From Vibrio sp. 10N.261.55.A7 (GTDB lineage Bacteria; Pseudomonadota; Gammaproteobacteria; Enterobacterales; Vibrionaceae): 58,096 bases of DNA. Within the stretch, counting starts at the first letter, position 1. Each line of letters opens with the position of its first letter. A program made the translations under genes and the position numbers. Shown here in pieces: positions 27,939 through 37,470 of the stretch. The stretch spans positions 1-58,096 of the forward strand of contig NZ_MCWZ01000335.1 of assembly GCF_002877365.1 (NCBI RefSeq), written 5' to 3'. Under the pieces are notes generated by a model. That model did not search any database. It saw only the letters and a program-made list of their open reading frames with translations, and had not been told where the DNA came from.

Positions 27939-28252
27939 GATTTCACGGCCTCATCGATCTTTTGTGTGATCATTACGACGCTCCGATAATCAGGTTGTCC
28001 TTGCCAAGCCTGCTGGAAATATGGGGCGATGGAAAAGCCAGTGGGTAGATTCGCATTTTGCTCTATCAACGTACGGATCTTTGGAATGAAAATCCACTGA
28101 AGCCATTGTTCAGGATTTAGCGTATCCACGGCAAATGGTTGAGTGCTATTGAGCGCCGATTGGCTAGGTCTTTCAGCCTGCCAAAGCTGTTTTTTGTGAA
28201 GCTCTTGCTGCAGTTCATCAAGCAAAAGAAAAAGTTGTGCAGATTGGGTCAT
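27932..28252 (-). CDS. yqcC: YqcC family protein
   Basis: 106-aa helical cytosolic protein of unknown function. Family-typical LLLDELQQELHKKQLW, LNPEQWLQWIFIPKI and LPTGFSIAPYFQQA. It precedes truC with overlapping ends. In E. coli csrB lies next to yqcC; here CsrB is about 2.2 kb away. Confidence 0.9.
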   Translation of the reverse strand: MTQSAQLFLLLDELQQELHKKQLWQAERPSQSALNSTQPFAVDTLNPEQWLQWIFIPKIRTLIEQNANLPTGFSIAPYFQQAWQGQPDYRSVVMITQKIDEAVKSC

Positions 28253-28338
28253 GAATCACTCTGAAAATTAACACTAGGCCTTGAAATTACGCGCTAGGAT
28301 ACCATGTAATAGGCATAGAAACTCAAGGTCAATTCTCC

Positions 28339-29379
28339 ATGGAACATATTCATACCCTGTCGGAGCTACTCAAAAATAGTGGCTGCCAATACAAGATTTT
28401 TGATCTTGGTCGACGCATTAAAACGATTGAAAACAATACCTTCTTGCGTGTAGAAAAAGGGCAACAACCCTACCCTTTCCCGCTGCAACGAAAAGCACAT
28501 TTGGCCGTCGCTTATTGGAATGAAGAAAATCAGCCTTGGATTTGGTTTTTAAAATTTGAACTTGATGAGCGTGGCTTGCTGAAACAAGCAGATGTCGGAA
28601 ACTTTCTAAAGTTTGTTATCGAAGCGATGGGGACTCGCATCAGTCAGGATATGAGTGAAGATCAGCAAGAAAAATTGGCGAATAACCCCTTCACCTATAA
28701 GCCTAGTGAAGACAAAATGGCGGTGTTTAACAGCCAAATTAGGGCTGAGCTTGATCTCCCAACCAGTCAATACTATGAGCATGCACAGCACTACTTTACC
28801 GGTGATCTAGGGTGGAATAATTGGCAAACAGTTGGGCTTCAGGGTATTACTGATCTTTGTGCTCGACTTGGTCAAGCACAAAATGGCGTCATGGTTCGCA
28901 AGGCGATTTCACATTTACCGAATGAACCTCTTTACGCGCTTCTTGGTGCTTTAGAGCATACCAATCTACCAACCAAGCTTGCGAACACGCTTAGAGAGTT
29001 AACGGCGAAAGAGATAGAATCGAAAGAACCCGATTTATTCTTACTTTCAGCGTTATGCCGAGCGCTTGCTGGCGCAGATAACTCAATTTCCCTGCCAATC
29101 ATTCAGTTAATATTGGACAGCCCACGTCTCAGTCATCAAGAAGTCTTAATAGGTATCGCAGGGCGCTCATGGCATCTTCTTTCCGAGCCTGAAGTTGCCG
29201 AGCAATTTCTCTTGAGACTCGCTCAAACAGGAAACCAACCTCTGTTTAATCAGCTTTTCTCTGATCTTGTAATGCTTCCAGAGCTTCGAATGGTGATATT
29301 GCCACTTCTCCATTCAAGCCCATCTGAAGAGTTAGCGAACGCCCTATTGTTACTTCAGAAGACAACGTACTCGTCATGA
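28339..29379 (+). CDS. DUF3549 family protein
   Basis: 346-aa soluble protein of unknown function, known from vibrios and related marine Gammaproteobacteria. N-terminal HTLSELLKNSGCQYKIFDLG and RKAHLAVAYWNEENQPWIWF are family-like. The C-terminal half is helical and repeat-like (LSALCRALAGADNS, IQLILDSPRLSHQEVL), reminiscent of HEAT-like packing. No catalytic residues recognised. Divergent from yqcC, upstream of DUF3301. Confidence 0.75.
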   Translation: MEHIHTLSELLKNSGCQYKIFDLGRRIKTIENNTFLRVEKGQQPYPFPLQRKAHLAVAYWNEENQPWIWFLKFELDERGLLKQADVGNFLKFVIEAMGTRISQDMSEDQQEKLANNPFTYKPSEDKMAVFNSQIRAELDLPTSQYYEHAQHYFTGDLGWNNWQTVGLQGITDLCARLGQAQNGVMVRKAISHLPNEPLYALLGALEHTNLPTKLANTLRELTAKEIESKEPDLFLLSALCRALAGADNSISLPIIQLILDSPRLSHQEVLIGIAGRSWHLLSEPEVAEQFLLRLAQTGNQPLFNQLFSDLVMLPELRMVILPLLHSSPSEELANALLLLQKTTYSS

Positions 29380-29521
29380 TCTCGCGTTGAACGATTAATT
29401 AGAGAGTTTGTAGTATCCATTACGCTTAACTCTCTTGCTTCTTCTTATCGCTACATAACATGAATCACCGTCTTAACTCACATACTTAATGCACTAGCCT
29501 GAACGCTAAAAAGGATACGCT

Positions 29522-29821
29522 GTGATAGATAATTTATTGGCCATCGTCGCACTCAGTTGCGTCTGTTTTCTGTTTTGGCAACAGCGTCGACAGAGCGAGT
29601 TAGCGAAAGCGGCGATTGAGAGGAAATGTAAACAGCTTGACCTACAACTGGTCTCGGTTGCGCTTGGCCAGCACAAGCTTAAAACCCCGAAAGGCTCCTG
29701 GCGATGGCACACCATTTATCATTTTGAGTTTTCATCTTTAGGCGATGATTGTTATCAAGGTGAGCTGACGATGATGGGGTTTAGGCCAATGAACTTTCAC
29801 CTGCCACCACATCGCTTGTAA
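29522..29821 (+). CDS. DUF3301 family protein
   Basis: 99 aa starting at GTG with AGGA 6 nt upstream. One N-terminal membrane helix (LLAIVALSCVCFLFW), then a basic segment RRQSELAKAAIERKC and a beta-rich tail (GSWRWHTIYHFEFSS, YQGELTMMGF). Membrane-anchored protein of unknown function. It follows DUF3549 by 142 nt, and its 3' end overlaps the converging acetyltransferase by 41 nt. Confidence 0.78.
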   Translation: MIDNLLAIVALSCVCFLFWQQRRQSELAKAAIERKCKQLDLQLVSVALGQHKLKTPKGSWRWHTIYHFEFSSLGDDCYQGELTMMGFRPMNFHLPPHRL

Positions 29822-30287
29822 GCTGATACTCGTAATAAGGCCCGTGAATATCGTGGCTCTGCCCTACCCGATGAAAGCCTGACTTTTCTAGCAGTTTAAT
29901 CGAAGCCACGTGGTGAGTATTGGCGGTGGCTATCACTTTATTGAGCGACAGTTCTCGATACGCCTTAGGCATAAACGCTTTTAAGGCTTCGCTCGCCAAG
30001 CCTTTACCCCAATACGCTTTATCGAGAATGATCCCTAATTCGGGGGCTGAATCTAGATTGGAAATAAAGAGATGCCCTATGTACTCTCGGTTGTAGTTAT
30101 CTAATACGGCCATGCAATACATCGATGAGTCATTGAGAACGCGATCAAATAATACTCGAGCAGAAGAGACCGTATGAGGGCCATTCATGTCGGCACAGTT
30201 CTTCACGCAACAGTTAAGCATCAGAAATTCTGATTGCAGTGATTCACTGTAGGGAAGTAGCATTAATCGCCTAGTGACTATCGTCAT
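29781..30287 (-). CDS. GNAT family N-acetyltransferase
   Basis: 168 aa, RimJ/RimL-like. Acetyl-CoA site area: ELGIILDKAYWGKGLASEAL (the pyrophosphate loop is WGKGLASEA). VIATANTHHVASIKLLEKSG and FHRVGQSHD complete the fold. The substrate is unknown. Its last 41 nt overlap the end of DUF3301 on the other strand. Confidence 0.85.
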   Translation of the reverse strand: MTIVTRRLMLLPYSESLQSEFLMLNCCVKNCADMNGPHTVSSARVLFDRVLNDSSMYCMAVLDNYNREYIGHLFISNLDSAPELGIILDKAYWGKGLASEALKAFMPKAYRELSLNKVIATANTHHVASIKLLEKSGFHRVGQSHDIHGPYYEYQLTSDVVAGESSLA

Positions 30288-30445
30288 ATCTCATCCTTGA
30301 TAACGACTCGTAAAAGGTTTCCGTGAGCGCCAAAATAGAATGGCGAAAGTTAAACCAACTAACCAAACCAATCATTGATCTCAGCTAGTATTTGATATTG
30401 TTATTGAGTTTTTTGTCAAAGGGAAGTGCTATTGCACAAAATAAG

Positions 30446-30840
30446 AAAAACCCCGACACTTGCGTATCGGGGTTATAGTCTTACTCGCAGCAGTCCGGCT
30501 ACTCTTTAATGCTCCATGCATCATCCATAATAGTGGCTGAATCCATCAGCATTTCCGTACGTCGCCGTCCTAGCGGTGTCCTATTCGTCCTGATAGCCAA
30601 CAATCCTAGTTAGCACTCATCACTTGTTCCTTGAGCGGTGTCCATTGCATCTTCCTGATGCTGTTCCTACCTCTTCCTAGAGGTGTCCATTGCCGTTCCT
30701 TGTAGCTACCATCCTAGTAACCAATGTATCCGTACAATGTCCTTCGCTTCCTGCTGGCCGCTATCCTAGCCAGCCTCATCTTCTTCCTGAAGATAACCAA
30801 GTCCTTGGTTGTTCCTATTCCGTATCGAACTCCTTTCGAC
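30446..30840 (-). ncRNA. csrB: CsrB-family small RNA (CsrA-sequestering)
   Basis: About 395 nt with 26 GGA trinucleotides, many in AGGA or AAGGA loops of short hairpins (for example CTCTAGGAAGAG, GCATCAGGAAGATGC, CCGCTAGGACGG). This is the signature of CsrB/CsrC RNAs that titrate the translational regulator CsrA. The 5' end is predicted at GTCGAAAGG (30840) from the promoter just upstream. It ends in a terminator CCCCGATACGC/GTGTCGGGG followed by T5. yqcC and truC lie nearby, recalling the E. coli csrB position. Vibrios carry several paralogous Csr RNAs; which one this is cannot be told. The open frame at 30690-30923 on the plus strand is a shadow of this RNA. Confidence 0.92.
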
Positions 30841-30847
30841 AGGTTCT

Positions 30848-30876
30848 AATTTACGCCATTTCGGTATTTAAACAAT
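30848..30876 (-). promoter_or_regulatory. csrB promoter
   Basis: On the minus strand a -10 TAAATT (30853-30848) and a weak -35 ATTGTT (30876-30871) with 17-nt spacing. The start falls 7 nt below the -10, at GTCGAAAGG, as in E. coli csrB, which begins GTCGACAGG. Confidence 0.65.
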
Positions 30877-30999
30877 CACTACCAAAGATAAATAATCCTA
30901 AGCAAAAACAACCAATAAAATAATAAACATAAAATTCAACACCTTAGCCAATGAGAATGTAAAATCACTATTCATTTTATGTATTTATCTCACGCTCAA

Positions 31000-31017
31000 T
31001 GTAAGAGATCTCGCACA
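31000..31017. promoter_or_regulatory. Possible UvrY/VarA response-regulator site
   Basis: TGTAAGAGATCTCGCACA resembles the UvrY/GacA/VarA-type palindrome TGTAAGNNATNNCTTACA, with three mismatches in the right half. It lies about 160-177 nt upstream of the csrB start, the distance seen for such sites at csr RNA genes. Function inferred. Confidence 0.55.
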
Positions 31018-31095
31018 ACACGACGACACTTTTGATATTCGCCAAATTCACCAATAAAACGTATCATGCGAGAATAATGATTTAAGGAGTCTAGG

Positions 31096-31389
31096 ATGCT
31101 TACTCAAAACGTCACCGATGAACTAACGACAATCATGTCGAGCCTAACGCAAGAGGGTAAAGAGCCAACGGTTGCGCTAGTAAAAGCTCGCCTCAGTAGC
31201 GCAGTTCCAATGCCTGCACTTATCACGGCCATTAAAAGCTGGAAAGCATCGAACCGCGTTCCAAAAGTAGAGATAGCGGCTTCAACGCCATCAGAGCAAG
31301 ATAAGATCACCACTCTAGAGCAACAGGTGAACGAACTCCTTACTCGAGTTAGCGCTTTAGAAGCGCAATTAAACGGGAAGCAATCATGA
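31096..31389 (+). CDS. Small KfrA-N-like DNA-binding protein with coiled coil
   Basis: 97 aa. Residues 1-55 fit the KfrA N-terminal helix-turn-helix pattern: [30 protein letters not shown]. Residues 65-97 form a short leucine-zipper-like coiled coil ([20 protein letters not shown]). Plasmid KfrA proteins are DNA-binding autoregulators; this short chromosomal version has no known role. A good ribosome site AAGGAG lies 8 nt upstream. Its stop overlaps the yaiI start (ATGA), so the pair is coupled. It is divergent from csrB, sharing about 255 nt. Confidence 0.65.
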   Translation: MLTQNVTDELTTIMSSLTQEGKEPTVALVKARLSSAVPMPALITAIKSWKASNRVPKVEIAASTPSEQDKITTLEQQVNELLTRVSALEAQLNGKQS

Positions 31390-31832
31390 TGCAAATTTGG
31401 GTCGATGCTGACGCGTGTCCAAAAGTGATCAGAGAAACGATTGTTCGCGCAGCAGAGCGTACTGGTGTGCAGTGTACTTTTGTCGCAAACCACGTCGTTC
31501 CCGTGCCAAAGCGAAACAACATACATTCAATTCAAGTTCCTGCAGGCTTTGACATTGCCGATAATGAAATCGTCAAAAGAACCAACTCCGGTGACCTTGT
31601 CATCACCTCCGATATCCCCCTCGCAGATGAAGTCATCACAAAAGGCGCATTGGCGCTGAATACCCGTGGCGAGCTTTACACAACAGAAACCATCAAGGCT
31701 CGCCTTAACATGCGTGACTTTATGGATACACTGCGTTCCAGTGGAGTCCAAACGGGAGGCCCAGCAACACTTTCTCAAACGGATAGACGAGAATTTGCTA
31801 ACCATTTGGATAGAATCTTAGCCAAACGTTAA
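31386..31832 (+). CDS. yaiI: YaiI/YqxD family protein (DUF188)
   Basis: 148-aa cytosolic protein, likely a PIN-like nuclease-fold member of unknown function. Typical [20 protein letters not shown] with the early Asp-x-Asp, [15 protein letters not shown], and [18 protein letters not shown] near the end. The start overlaps the end of the upstream KfrA-like gene; ATG at 31389 is an alternative one codon later. Confidence 0.92.
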   Translation: MMQIWVDADACPKVIRETIVRAAERTGVQCTFVANHVVPVPKRNNIHSIQVPAGFDIADNEIVKRTNSGDLVITSDIPLADEVITKGALALNTRGELYTTETIKARLNMRDFMDTLRSSGVQTGGPATLSQTDRREFANHLDRILAKR

Positions 31833-31984
31833 TTGAGTTCTTAACCAAAGAGCAATAGATTCATTGCTCTTATTACTCTCCTACATCCGCTCACCATGAA
31901 ATTTTGGTTGGTCATTAGAGGTTGGGATCACGTATCGATTTACTGGTCTATAACTTTGCTGCTTTATAACAATGCGGCTTGAAT

Positions 31985-32013
31985 AAAAAAACCTGCGAAC
32001 AACGCAGGTTTTT
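31985..32013. terminator. Bidirectional terminator, yaiI / AbgT
   Basis: AACCTGCG (31990) and CGCAGGTT (32003) with a 5-nt loop, flanked by A6 and T3-C-T5. It ends the converging abgT-family gene and possibly yaiI. Confidence 0.8.
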
Positions 32014-32041
32014 CTTTTTGATCGATAGAATCGAATAAAGG

Positions 32042-33631
32042 CTATGGCGTGTAGTACGTCGCCGCGCCTGGTCCTACAGGTAAGCCTAGAAGGAATACCC
32101 AGATGTAGAACATCAAGCTCCAGCCAACCATGAAGACGACCGAGTATGGAAGCATCGTCGAGATCAATGTACCAATACCTAGATTCTTCATGTAGCGAGT
32201 CGCGACCGCAAGGATAAGACCGAAATAGCTCATCATCGGTGTGATGATATTCGTTGTCGAATCACCAATACGGTATGCCGCTTGAATCGTTTCAGGCGCG
32301 TAACCGACAAGCATCAACATTGGTACAAAGATAGGTGCTGTTACCGCCCACTGAGCAGAAGCTGAACCGATCATCAGATTGATGAATCCACACATTAGAA
32401 TGAAGGCGAAGAATAACGAAGGTCCAGTCAAACCGATGTTTTGTAGGAAACTTGCACCACCAACCGCAAATACTTGGCCAAAGTTAGTCCAGCTAAAGAA
32501 AGCAACGAACTGAGCGGCAAAGAACACCAATACAATGTACATGCCCATTGAAGACATTGATTTCGACATTGCATTGATCACATCACGATCGTTATTCATC
32601 GTTCCAACTACACGGCCATACACAAAACCTGGGATTGCAAAGAACACGAAGATAAACGCAACGATACTTCTTAGGAAAGGAGAGCCAGCAATTTCGCCCG
32701 TCACTGGGTGACGTAAAATGCCATCAGCAGGAACAATCGTCCAAGCAAGCAGTGCACTCACAACCAAAATAGCGATACCCGCAAATTTAAGGCCTTTCTT
32801 CTCAACAGCAGTCAGACTACCCATAGAGTCATTAGAAAGGTCTTCAGCGGCATCTTCTTCGTTGTATTTGCCCAGTTTCGGCTCAACAATTTTCTCAGTC
32901 ACAAATGCGCCAGCAAAGGTAATGAAGAAGGTTGAAACAAACATGAAGTACCAGTTCACTTCAGGACCCACAGTATAAGTAGGATCCATCATCTGCGCTG
33001 CAGTTTCAGTGATGCCAGATAGCAACGGATCAACCGTACCAATAAGCAAGTTAGCTGAGTAACCACCAGACACACCAGCAAACGCTGCAGCAAGACCAGC
33101 AAGAGGGTGGCGACCTAACGAATGGAACATCATAGCTGCAAGAGGGATTAGAACAACGTAGCCCAGCTCAGATGCTGTATTCGAAATGATACCAGCGAAA
33201 ACGATAGCAACCGTCACCATGCGCTTAGACGCACCCATGACCACGCCACGCATTGCTGCAGATAAAAGACCAGAATGCTCAGCAATCGCAACACCCAACA
33301 TGGCAACAAGTACAGTACCTAGTGGTGCAAAACCCACAAAGTTGCTGACTAAACTGGTTACGATGCGTTGTAGCCCTTCCGCATTCAGTAAGCTCACAAC
33401 ATGAATCATACCATCAGCAGCACGGCCGCTTGCGCCTTCAGGGCGTGGGTCGATGACAGAAACTTCAAAGTAACCGGCAATACCAGAAGTGACGAGTATC
33501 GCGACACAGAAAATGGCAAAGAGAGTAATAGGATGAGGTAACAAGTTCCCCAAATATTCTACAGCATCAAGAAAGCGCGTAAAAATCGGCTTTTTTGGCG
33601 AGTTTTGTTTAATCGAAGCAGATGAACTCAT
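32042..33631 (-). CDS. AbgT family transporter (1)
   Basis: 529-aa inner-membrane protein with about a dozen hydrophobic segments. The AbgT family includes importers of p-aminobenzoyl-glutamate (AbgT) and antibiotic/sulfonamide exporters (MtrF-like). Family motifs: FVGFAPLGTVLVAMLGVAIA, SELGYVVLIPLAAMMF, FAGVSGGYSANLLIGTVDPL and YRIGDSTTNIITPMM. A second member lies at 47232-48791. No abgA/abgB hydrolase genes are nearby, so the cargo is uncertain. Confidence 0.88.
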   Translation of the reverse strand: MSSSASIKQNSPKKPIFTRFLDAVEYLGNLLPHPITLFAIFCVAILVTSGIAGYFEVSVIDPRPEGASGRAADGMIHVVSLLNAEGLQRIVTSLVSNFVGFAPLGTVLVAMLGVAIAEHSGLLSAAMRGVVMGASKRMVTVAIVFAGIISNTASELGYVVLIPLAAMMFHSLGRHPLAGLAAAFAGVSGGYSANLLIGTVDPLLSGITETAAQMMDPTYTVGPEVNWYFMFVSTFFITFAGAFVTEKIVEPKLGKYNEEDAAEDLSNDSMGSLTAVEKKGLKFAGIAILVVSALLAWTIVPADGILRHPVTGEIAGSPFLRSIVAFIFVFFAIPGFVYGRVVGTMNNDRDVINAMSKSMSSMGMYIVLVFFAAQFVAFFSWTNFGQVFAVGGASFLQNIGLTGPSLFFAFILMCGFINLMIGSASAQWAVTAPIFVPMLMLVGYAPETIQAAYRIGDSTTNIITPMMSYFGLILAVATRYMKNLGIGTLISTMLPYSVVFMVGWSLMFYIWVFLLGLPVGPGAATYYTP

Positions 33632-33990
33632 CTGGTCCCTCCATTGTGTTTGCTTGTAATTTCTAATTTATTTTGTTTTTAACCTTACGCTGTCAATACG
33701 CAGGGCTGCCGCAGATTACTTTACAGATCGTAAAAACAGAAGCCTAACATGTAACAAAAAACCTCAAAGGACAGTAGGGTTAACCAGTTAATAACAAGCA
33801 ATCAGAGCTTATAACTAAAGAAACACAACAAGTTATCTAAAAAAAGATAATTAACAGTGTGTCAGCTATCTGTAACTACTTATTCTTGGTGCATTTTTGT
33901 TACCATGCGTTTTCATCAAAAAAACTGAACCATAAATGGTCTATATAAAATTGATGGAACCATCCAAAACACAAAGTTGTGAGGTCACGC
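33632..33990. other. Divergent AbgT / trmO spacer
   Basis: 359 nt, A/T-rich. It should hold the promoters of both flanking genes; a TATAAA at 33944 could serve trmO, but no matching -35 is evident. No gene or structured RNA seen. Confidence 0.4.
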
Positions 33991-34686
33991 GTGTATTCAA
34001 TCGAACCCATAGGCACTATTCAGACGCCATATAAGGAAAAATTCGCTGTCCCTAGGCAGCCGAGATTGGTGCCAAGTGCAACGTCGAGAATCAAACTGAT
34101 CGGCCAAGCCAACTGTTTAGAGTCCGTTCGAGGGCTTAACGAGTTCAGCCACGTTTGGTTACTTTTTCTATTTGACAAAAATCTTGAGGCTGGCTGGAAG
34201 CCAACCGTTCGACCACCAAGATTAGGGGGAAATGAACGAATGGGTGTGTTTGCTTCGCGAGCCACCTTTCGCCCTAATGGAATAGGCATGTCTGCAGTTG
34301 AAGTGACGGGGATTACCCAAGAAGGTGACCAAGTCTATCTAGAATTAGGCAGTGTCGATTTGGTTGACGGCACTCCGATTGTCGATATCAAACCTTACAT
34401 TCCCTACTCAGATTCAATACCAAACGCTAACGCGAGCTACGCGGAAGAAGAACCAGACACCATTGACGTCATCTTTACCGACCATGCGTTAGCATCGCTC
34501 AAGCAACGCGATGATGCTGACATGAAAAAAATCGTCATCACGCAGGTTCTCGCACAAGACCCTCGCCCGGCTTACAACAAGAAAAAGCCAGACACGAAAG
34601 AGTACGCCGTCAATTTGTTTGATTTTAATGTCAAATTCACCGTTTCAGGAAACTTAGTGACGGTAACGACAATAGAAGACTTTTGA
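33991..34686 (+). CDS. trmO: tRNA (N6-threonylcarbamoyl-A37) methyltransferase TrmO (TsaA)
   Basis: Methylates t6A37 in tRNA-Thr to m6t6A. 231 aa. TsaA-like beta-barrel: YSIEPIGTIQTPYKEKFAVP, RQPRLVPSA, LNEFSHVWLLFLFDKN, RATFRPNGIGMSAVEV and VDLVDGTPIVDIKPYIPYSD are all strong family signatures. The GTG at 33991 is chosen because GAGG lies 6 nt upstream; a GTG at 33979 has no ribosome site. It precedes proS, as in E. coli, where tsaA and proS are neighbours. Confidence 0.94.
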   Translation: MYSIEPIGTIQTPYKEKFAVPRQPRLVPSATSRIKLIGQANCLESVRGLNEFSHVWLLFLFDKNLEAGWKPTVRPPRLGGNERMGVFASRATFRPNGIGMSAVEVTGITQEGDQVYLELGSVDLVDGTPIVDIKPYIPYSDSIPNANASYAEEEPDTIDVIFTDHALASLKQRDDADMKKIVITQVLAQDPRPAYNKKKPDTKEYAVNLFDFNVKFTVSGNLVTVTTIEDF

Positions 34687-34801
34687 CAAACACATTTGAC
34701 TGCTATTATTGCTGGCTACCACTTTTTCCTATGCAACGATCGACCGTCATAACAATGGCTGCGATGCGGACGCATATTAACTAAGATGAACGGATAAAAT
34801 A

Positions 34802-36517
34802 ATGCGCACCAGTAACTATCTTCTTTCTACCCTGAAGGAGACTCCAAACGACGCTGAAGTAATCAGCCATCAGCTAATGCTACGCGCGGGCATGGTCCGT
34901 AAACTGGCTTCAGGCCTATATACTTGGCTACCTACTGGTTTGCGAGTATTGCGTAAAGTTGAAAACATTGTTCGTCAAGAGATCGACAACGCTGGCGCTG
35001 TTGAAACCTTGATGCCTGTTGTTCAGCCCTTTGAACTTTGGGAAGAGACGGGTCGCTCTGAGACAATGGGCCCAGAACTGCTTCGTTTTACCGATCGCCA
35101 TGAGCGTCCGTTTGTATTAAGCCCAACAGCAGAAGAAGTGGTAACCAGCCTTGTTCGTAATGAAGTGAACTCATACAAACAGCTACCTCTTAACCTGTAC
35201 CAAATTCAAACTAAATTCCGCGATGAGCGCCGCCCTCGTTTTGGCGTCATGCGTGCGCGTGAGTTTTCGATGATGGATGCCTACAGCTTTGATATCGATA
35301 AAGAAGGCCTAGAGAAATCTTATCAGGCGATGCACGACGCTTACTGTAAAGCGTTCGATCGTATGGGCCTAAACTACCGCCCAGTATTGGCAGACTCTGG
35401 CGCTATCGGTGGCAGCGGTTCTCAAGAATTCCACGTACTTGCAGAAAGCGGCGAAGACCTCATCGCATTCTCTTCTGAGTCGGACTACGCAGCAAACATT
35501 GAAAAAGCGGAAGCTCTGGCGCCAACTACTGAGCTTGCAGCGCCTACTCAAGCGATGGAACTGGTGGATACACCAAACGCAAAAACCATCGCTGAGCTTG
35601 TTGAGCAACACGGTCTAGCCATTGAAAAAACGGTTAAGACTCTATTTGTTAAAGCGTCTGACGACGTTGAAGCCGACATCATCGCATTGATCATTCGCGG
35701 CGATCACGAGCTTAACGAAGTAAAAGCTGAAAACCTTTCACAGGTTGCGTCTCCACTAGAAATGGCGAGTGAAGCAGAAATTCGTGCTCTTATCGGTGCA
35801 GGCCCAGGTTCACTTGGCCCTGTAGGCCTAGAGTTGCCATTCATTGCTGACCGCTCTGTTGCTGTCATGAGTGATTTTGGCGCTGGCGCAAACGTAGACG
35901 GTAAGCACTACTTCGGTATTAACTGGGGTCGCGACGTTGAACTTACTCAAGTTGAAGACCTACGTAACGTTGTAGATGGCGACCTGAGCCCATGTGGTCA
36001 AGGTACACTCCAACTGAAACGTGGTATCGAAGTCGGTCACATCTTCCAACTGGGTACAAAGTACTCGGAAGCAATGAACTGTAACGTACTTGGCCCTGAC
36101 GGTAAGAGCGTCACTCTAGAGATGGGCTGTTACGGTATTGGTGTGTCACGTGTTGTGGCATCCGCTATCGAGCAAAACCACGACAAGTTCGGCATCATTT
36201 GGCCAGACGCACTTGCGCCTTTCCAAGTCGCTATCGTGCCTATGAACATGCACAAATCAGAGCGTGTGAAAGAAGCCGCTGAGAATCTATATGCAGAATT
36301 AACAGCAATGGGTGTTGAAGTGCTGTTTGATGATCGTAAAGAACGCCCTGGCGTAATGTTCAAAGACATCGAGCTTGTGGGGATTCCACACACTATCGTT
36401 ATCGGTGATCGCAGCATGGATGAAGGCAACTTCGAATACAAGAACCGCCGTGCAGGTGAGAAATCAGCCGTACCAATGACAGACATCATTGAGCACATCG
36501 AAGCTCAGCTTAAATAA
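34802..36517 (+). CDS. proS: Proline--tRNA ligase
   Basis: Class II synthetase charging tRNA-Pro. 571 aa, the bacterial type with an inserted editing domain (about 225-390). Motif 2 [21 protein letters not shown] and motif 3 [12 protein letters not shown] are intact, and the anticodon-binding domain forms the end ([20 protein letters not shown]). Typical start [13 protein letters not shown]. Followed by its own terminator. Confidence 0.98.
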   Translation: MRTSNYLLSTLKETPNDAEVISHQLMLRAGMVRKLASGLYTWLPTGLRVLRKVENIVRQEIDNAGAVETLMPVVQPFELWEETGRSETMGPELLRFTDRHERPFVLSPTAEEVVTSLVRNEVNSYKQLPLNLYQIQTKFRDERRPRFGVMRAREFSMMDAYSFDIDKEGLEKSYQAMHDAYCKAFDRMGLNYRPVLADSGAIGGSGSQEFHVLAESGEDLIAFSSESDYAANIEKAEALAPTTELAAPTQAMELVDTPNAKTIAELVEQHGLAIEKTVKTLFVKASDDVEADIIALIIRGDHELNEVKAENLSQVASPLEMASEAEIRALIGAGPGSLGPVGLELPFIADRSVAVMSDFGAGANVDGKHYFGINWGRDVELTQVEDLRNVVDGDLSPCGQGTLQLKRGIEVGHIFQLGTKYSEAMNCNVLGPDGKSVTLEMGCYGIGVSRVVASAIEQNHDKFGIIWPDALAPFQVAIVPMNMHKSERVKEAAENLYAELTAMGVEVLFDDRKERPGVMFKDIELVGIPHTIVIGDRSMDEGNFEYKNRRAGEKSAVPMTDIIEHIEAQLK

Positions 36518-36543
36518 GCCTTAACCGAATAAAATATGTCCTC

Positions 36544-36573
36544 AAAGGGTTAGTCGATTGGCTAGCCCTTTTT
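36544..36573 (+). terminator. Terminator of proS
   Basis: AAAGGGTTAG (36544) pairs with CTAGCCCTTT (36562), one G-U, 8-nt loop, then TT. Confidence 0.8.
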
Positions 36574-36688
36574 CTTATCTCGTGCATTCTAGCGCGTGAG
36601 TAAATACACATACCTTCCGATTATTCGTTGTTAATCTTCTATTCATTATCACTCCTTTAGACTGCATGTTAATCAACAGGAGGTGTAC

Positions 36689-37357
36689 ATGAATTTAACC
36701 AGTCTTCTCAATCAAGCGCTAAAGTCTGATCTCGTCAAACAAGGGTCAGAAAAGCTTTCTCAACACGCTTCCAGCTTAAGCTCTAAAAGTAACGACAGCA
36801 GTAAACTAAAAACACTGGGCGCTGGCGCTATTGGTGGTGGATTAGTGGGTGTTTTGATGGGTTCGAAAAAGACCAAGAAAATCGGCAAAAAAGCGGTCGG
36901 TATTGGTGGTGCTGCCGCACTGGGCGCACTGGCTTACAAAGTCTATAACGACTACCAATCTAAACAAGGCCAAACACCCAATGCAGAGCAGGCTCAGTTT
37001 GATGAAAATGATGCCAACCACAGCGTACTGATTCTACGGTCAATGATTGCCGCGTCTAAAGCTGATGGCCATGTCGATGAAGAAGAAATGGCGAAAATAG
37101 AACAAGCCGTGGAAAGCATGGGGGCAGACTATCAAATAACGAAACTGGTGTCAGAAGAGCTGCACAAACCGCTCGATCCCAGCGAGATCGCTCAGCTAGC
37201 GACGTCACCGCAACAAGCAAGTGAGATCTACTTAGCCTCTTTGATTGTGGCCGACGAGCAGAACTTCATGGAAAAGGCCTACCTTAAAGAACTCGCTAAG
37301 CAGCTCAACCTTGCCGATGAGGTTACTTATCAGCTCAAACAACAAATATCAGGCTAG
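36689..37357 (+). CDS. DUF533 / TerB-like protein
   Basis: 222 aa. The N-terminal third is Ser/Lys-rich, then a Gly/Ala-rich hydrophobic stretch (GAGAIGGGLVGVLMG, GIGGAAALGALAYKVY) that may insert in the membrane. The C-terminal half is a TerB-like helical bundle (MIAASKADGHVDEEEMAKIE, SLIVADEQNFMEKAYL) that could bind metal through its acidic residues. Annotated in relatives as DUF533 or YebE-like inner-membrane protein. The ATG at 36689 has AGGAGG directly upstream. Confidence 0.83.
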   Translation: MNLTSLLNQALKSDLVKQGSEKLSQHASSLSSKSNDSSKLKTLGAGAIGGGLVGVLMGSKKTKKIGKKAVGIGGAAALGALAYKVYNDYQSKQGQTPNAEQAQFDENDANHSVLILRSMIAASKADGHVDEEEMAKIEQAVESMGADYQITKLVSEELHKPLDPSEIAQLATSPQQASEIYLASLIVADEQNFMEKAYLKELAKQLNLADEVTYQLKQQISG

Positions 37358-37442
37358 TCGGTAGTATCTGGTTAAACGACAAGCCAGAAAAGTGATACGT
37401 CGTACCACAAGAAATGAGATATTGAGCAAGAACAAACTAACT

Positions 37443-37470
37443 CGGATCTTCGTCAGATCCGCTTTGTTTT
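37443..37470 (+). terminator. Terminator of the DUF533 gene
   Basis: CGGATCT and AGATCCG (37443-37461) with a 5-nt loop, followed by CTTTGTTTTTG. It lies upstream of the yaeP promoter and inside the falsely extended frame of yaeP. Confidence 0.7.

Noticed and set aside
30690..30923. 77-aa open frame on the plus strand
   Set aside because: Antisense shadow of the CsrB RNA; the GGA repeats of the other strand dictate its sequence.
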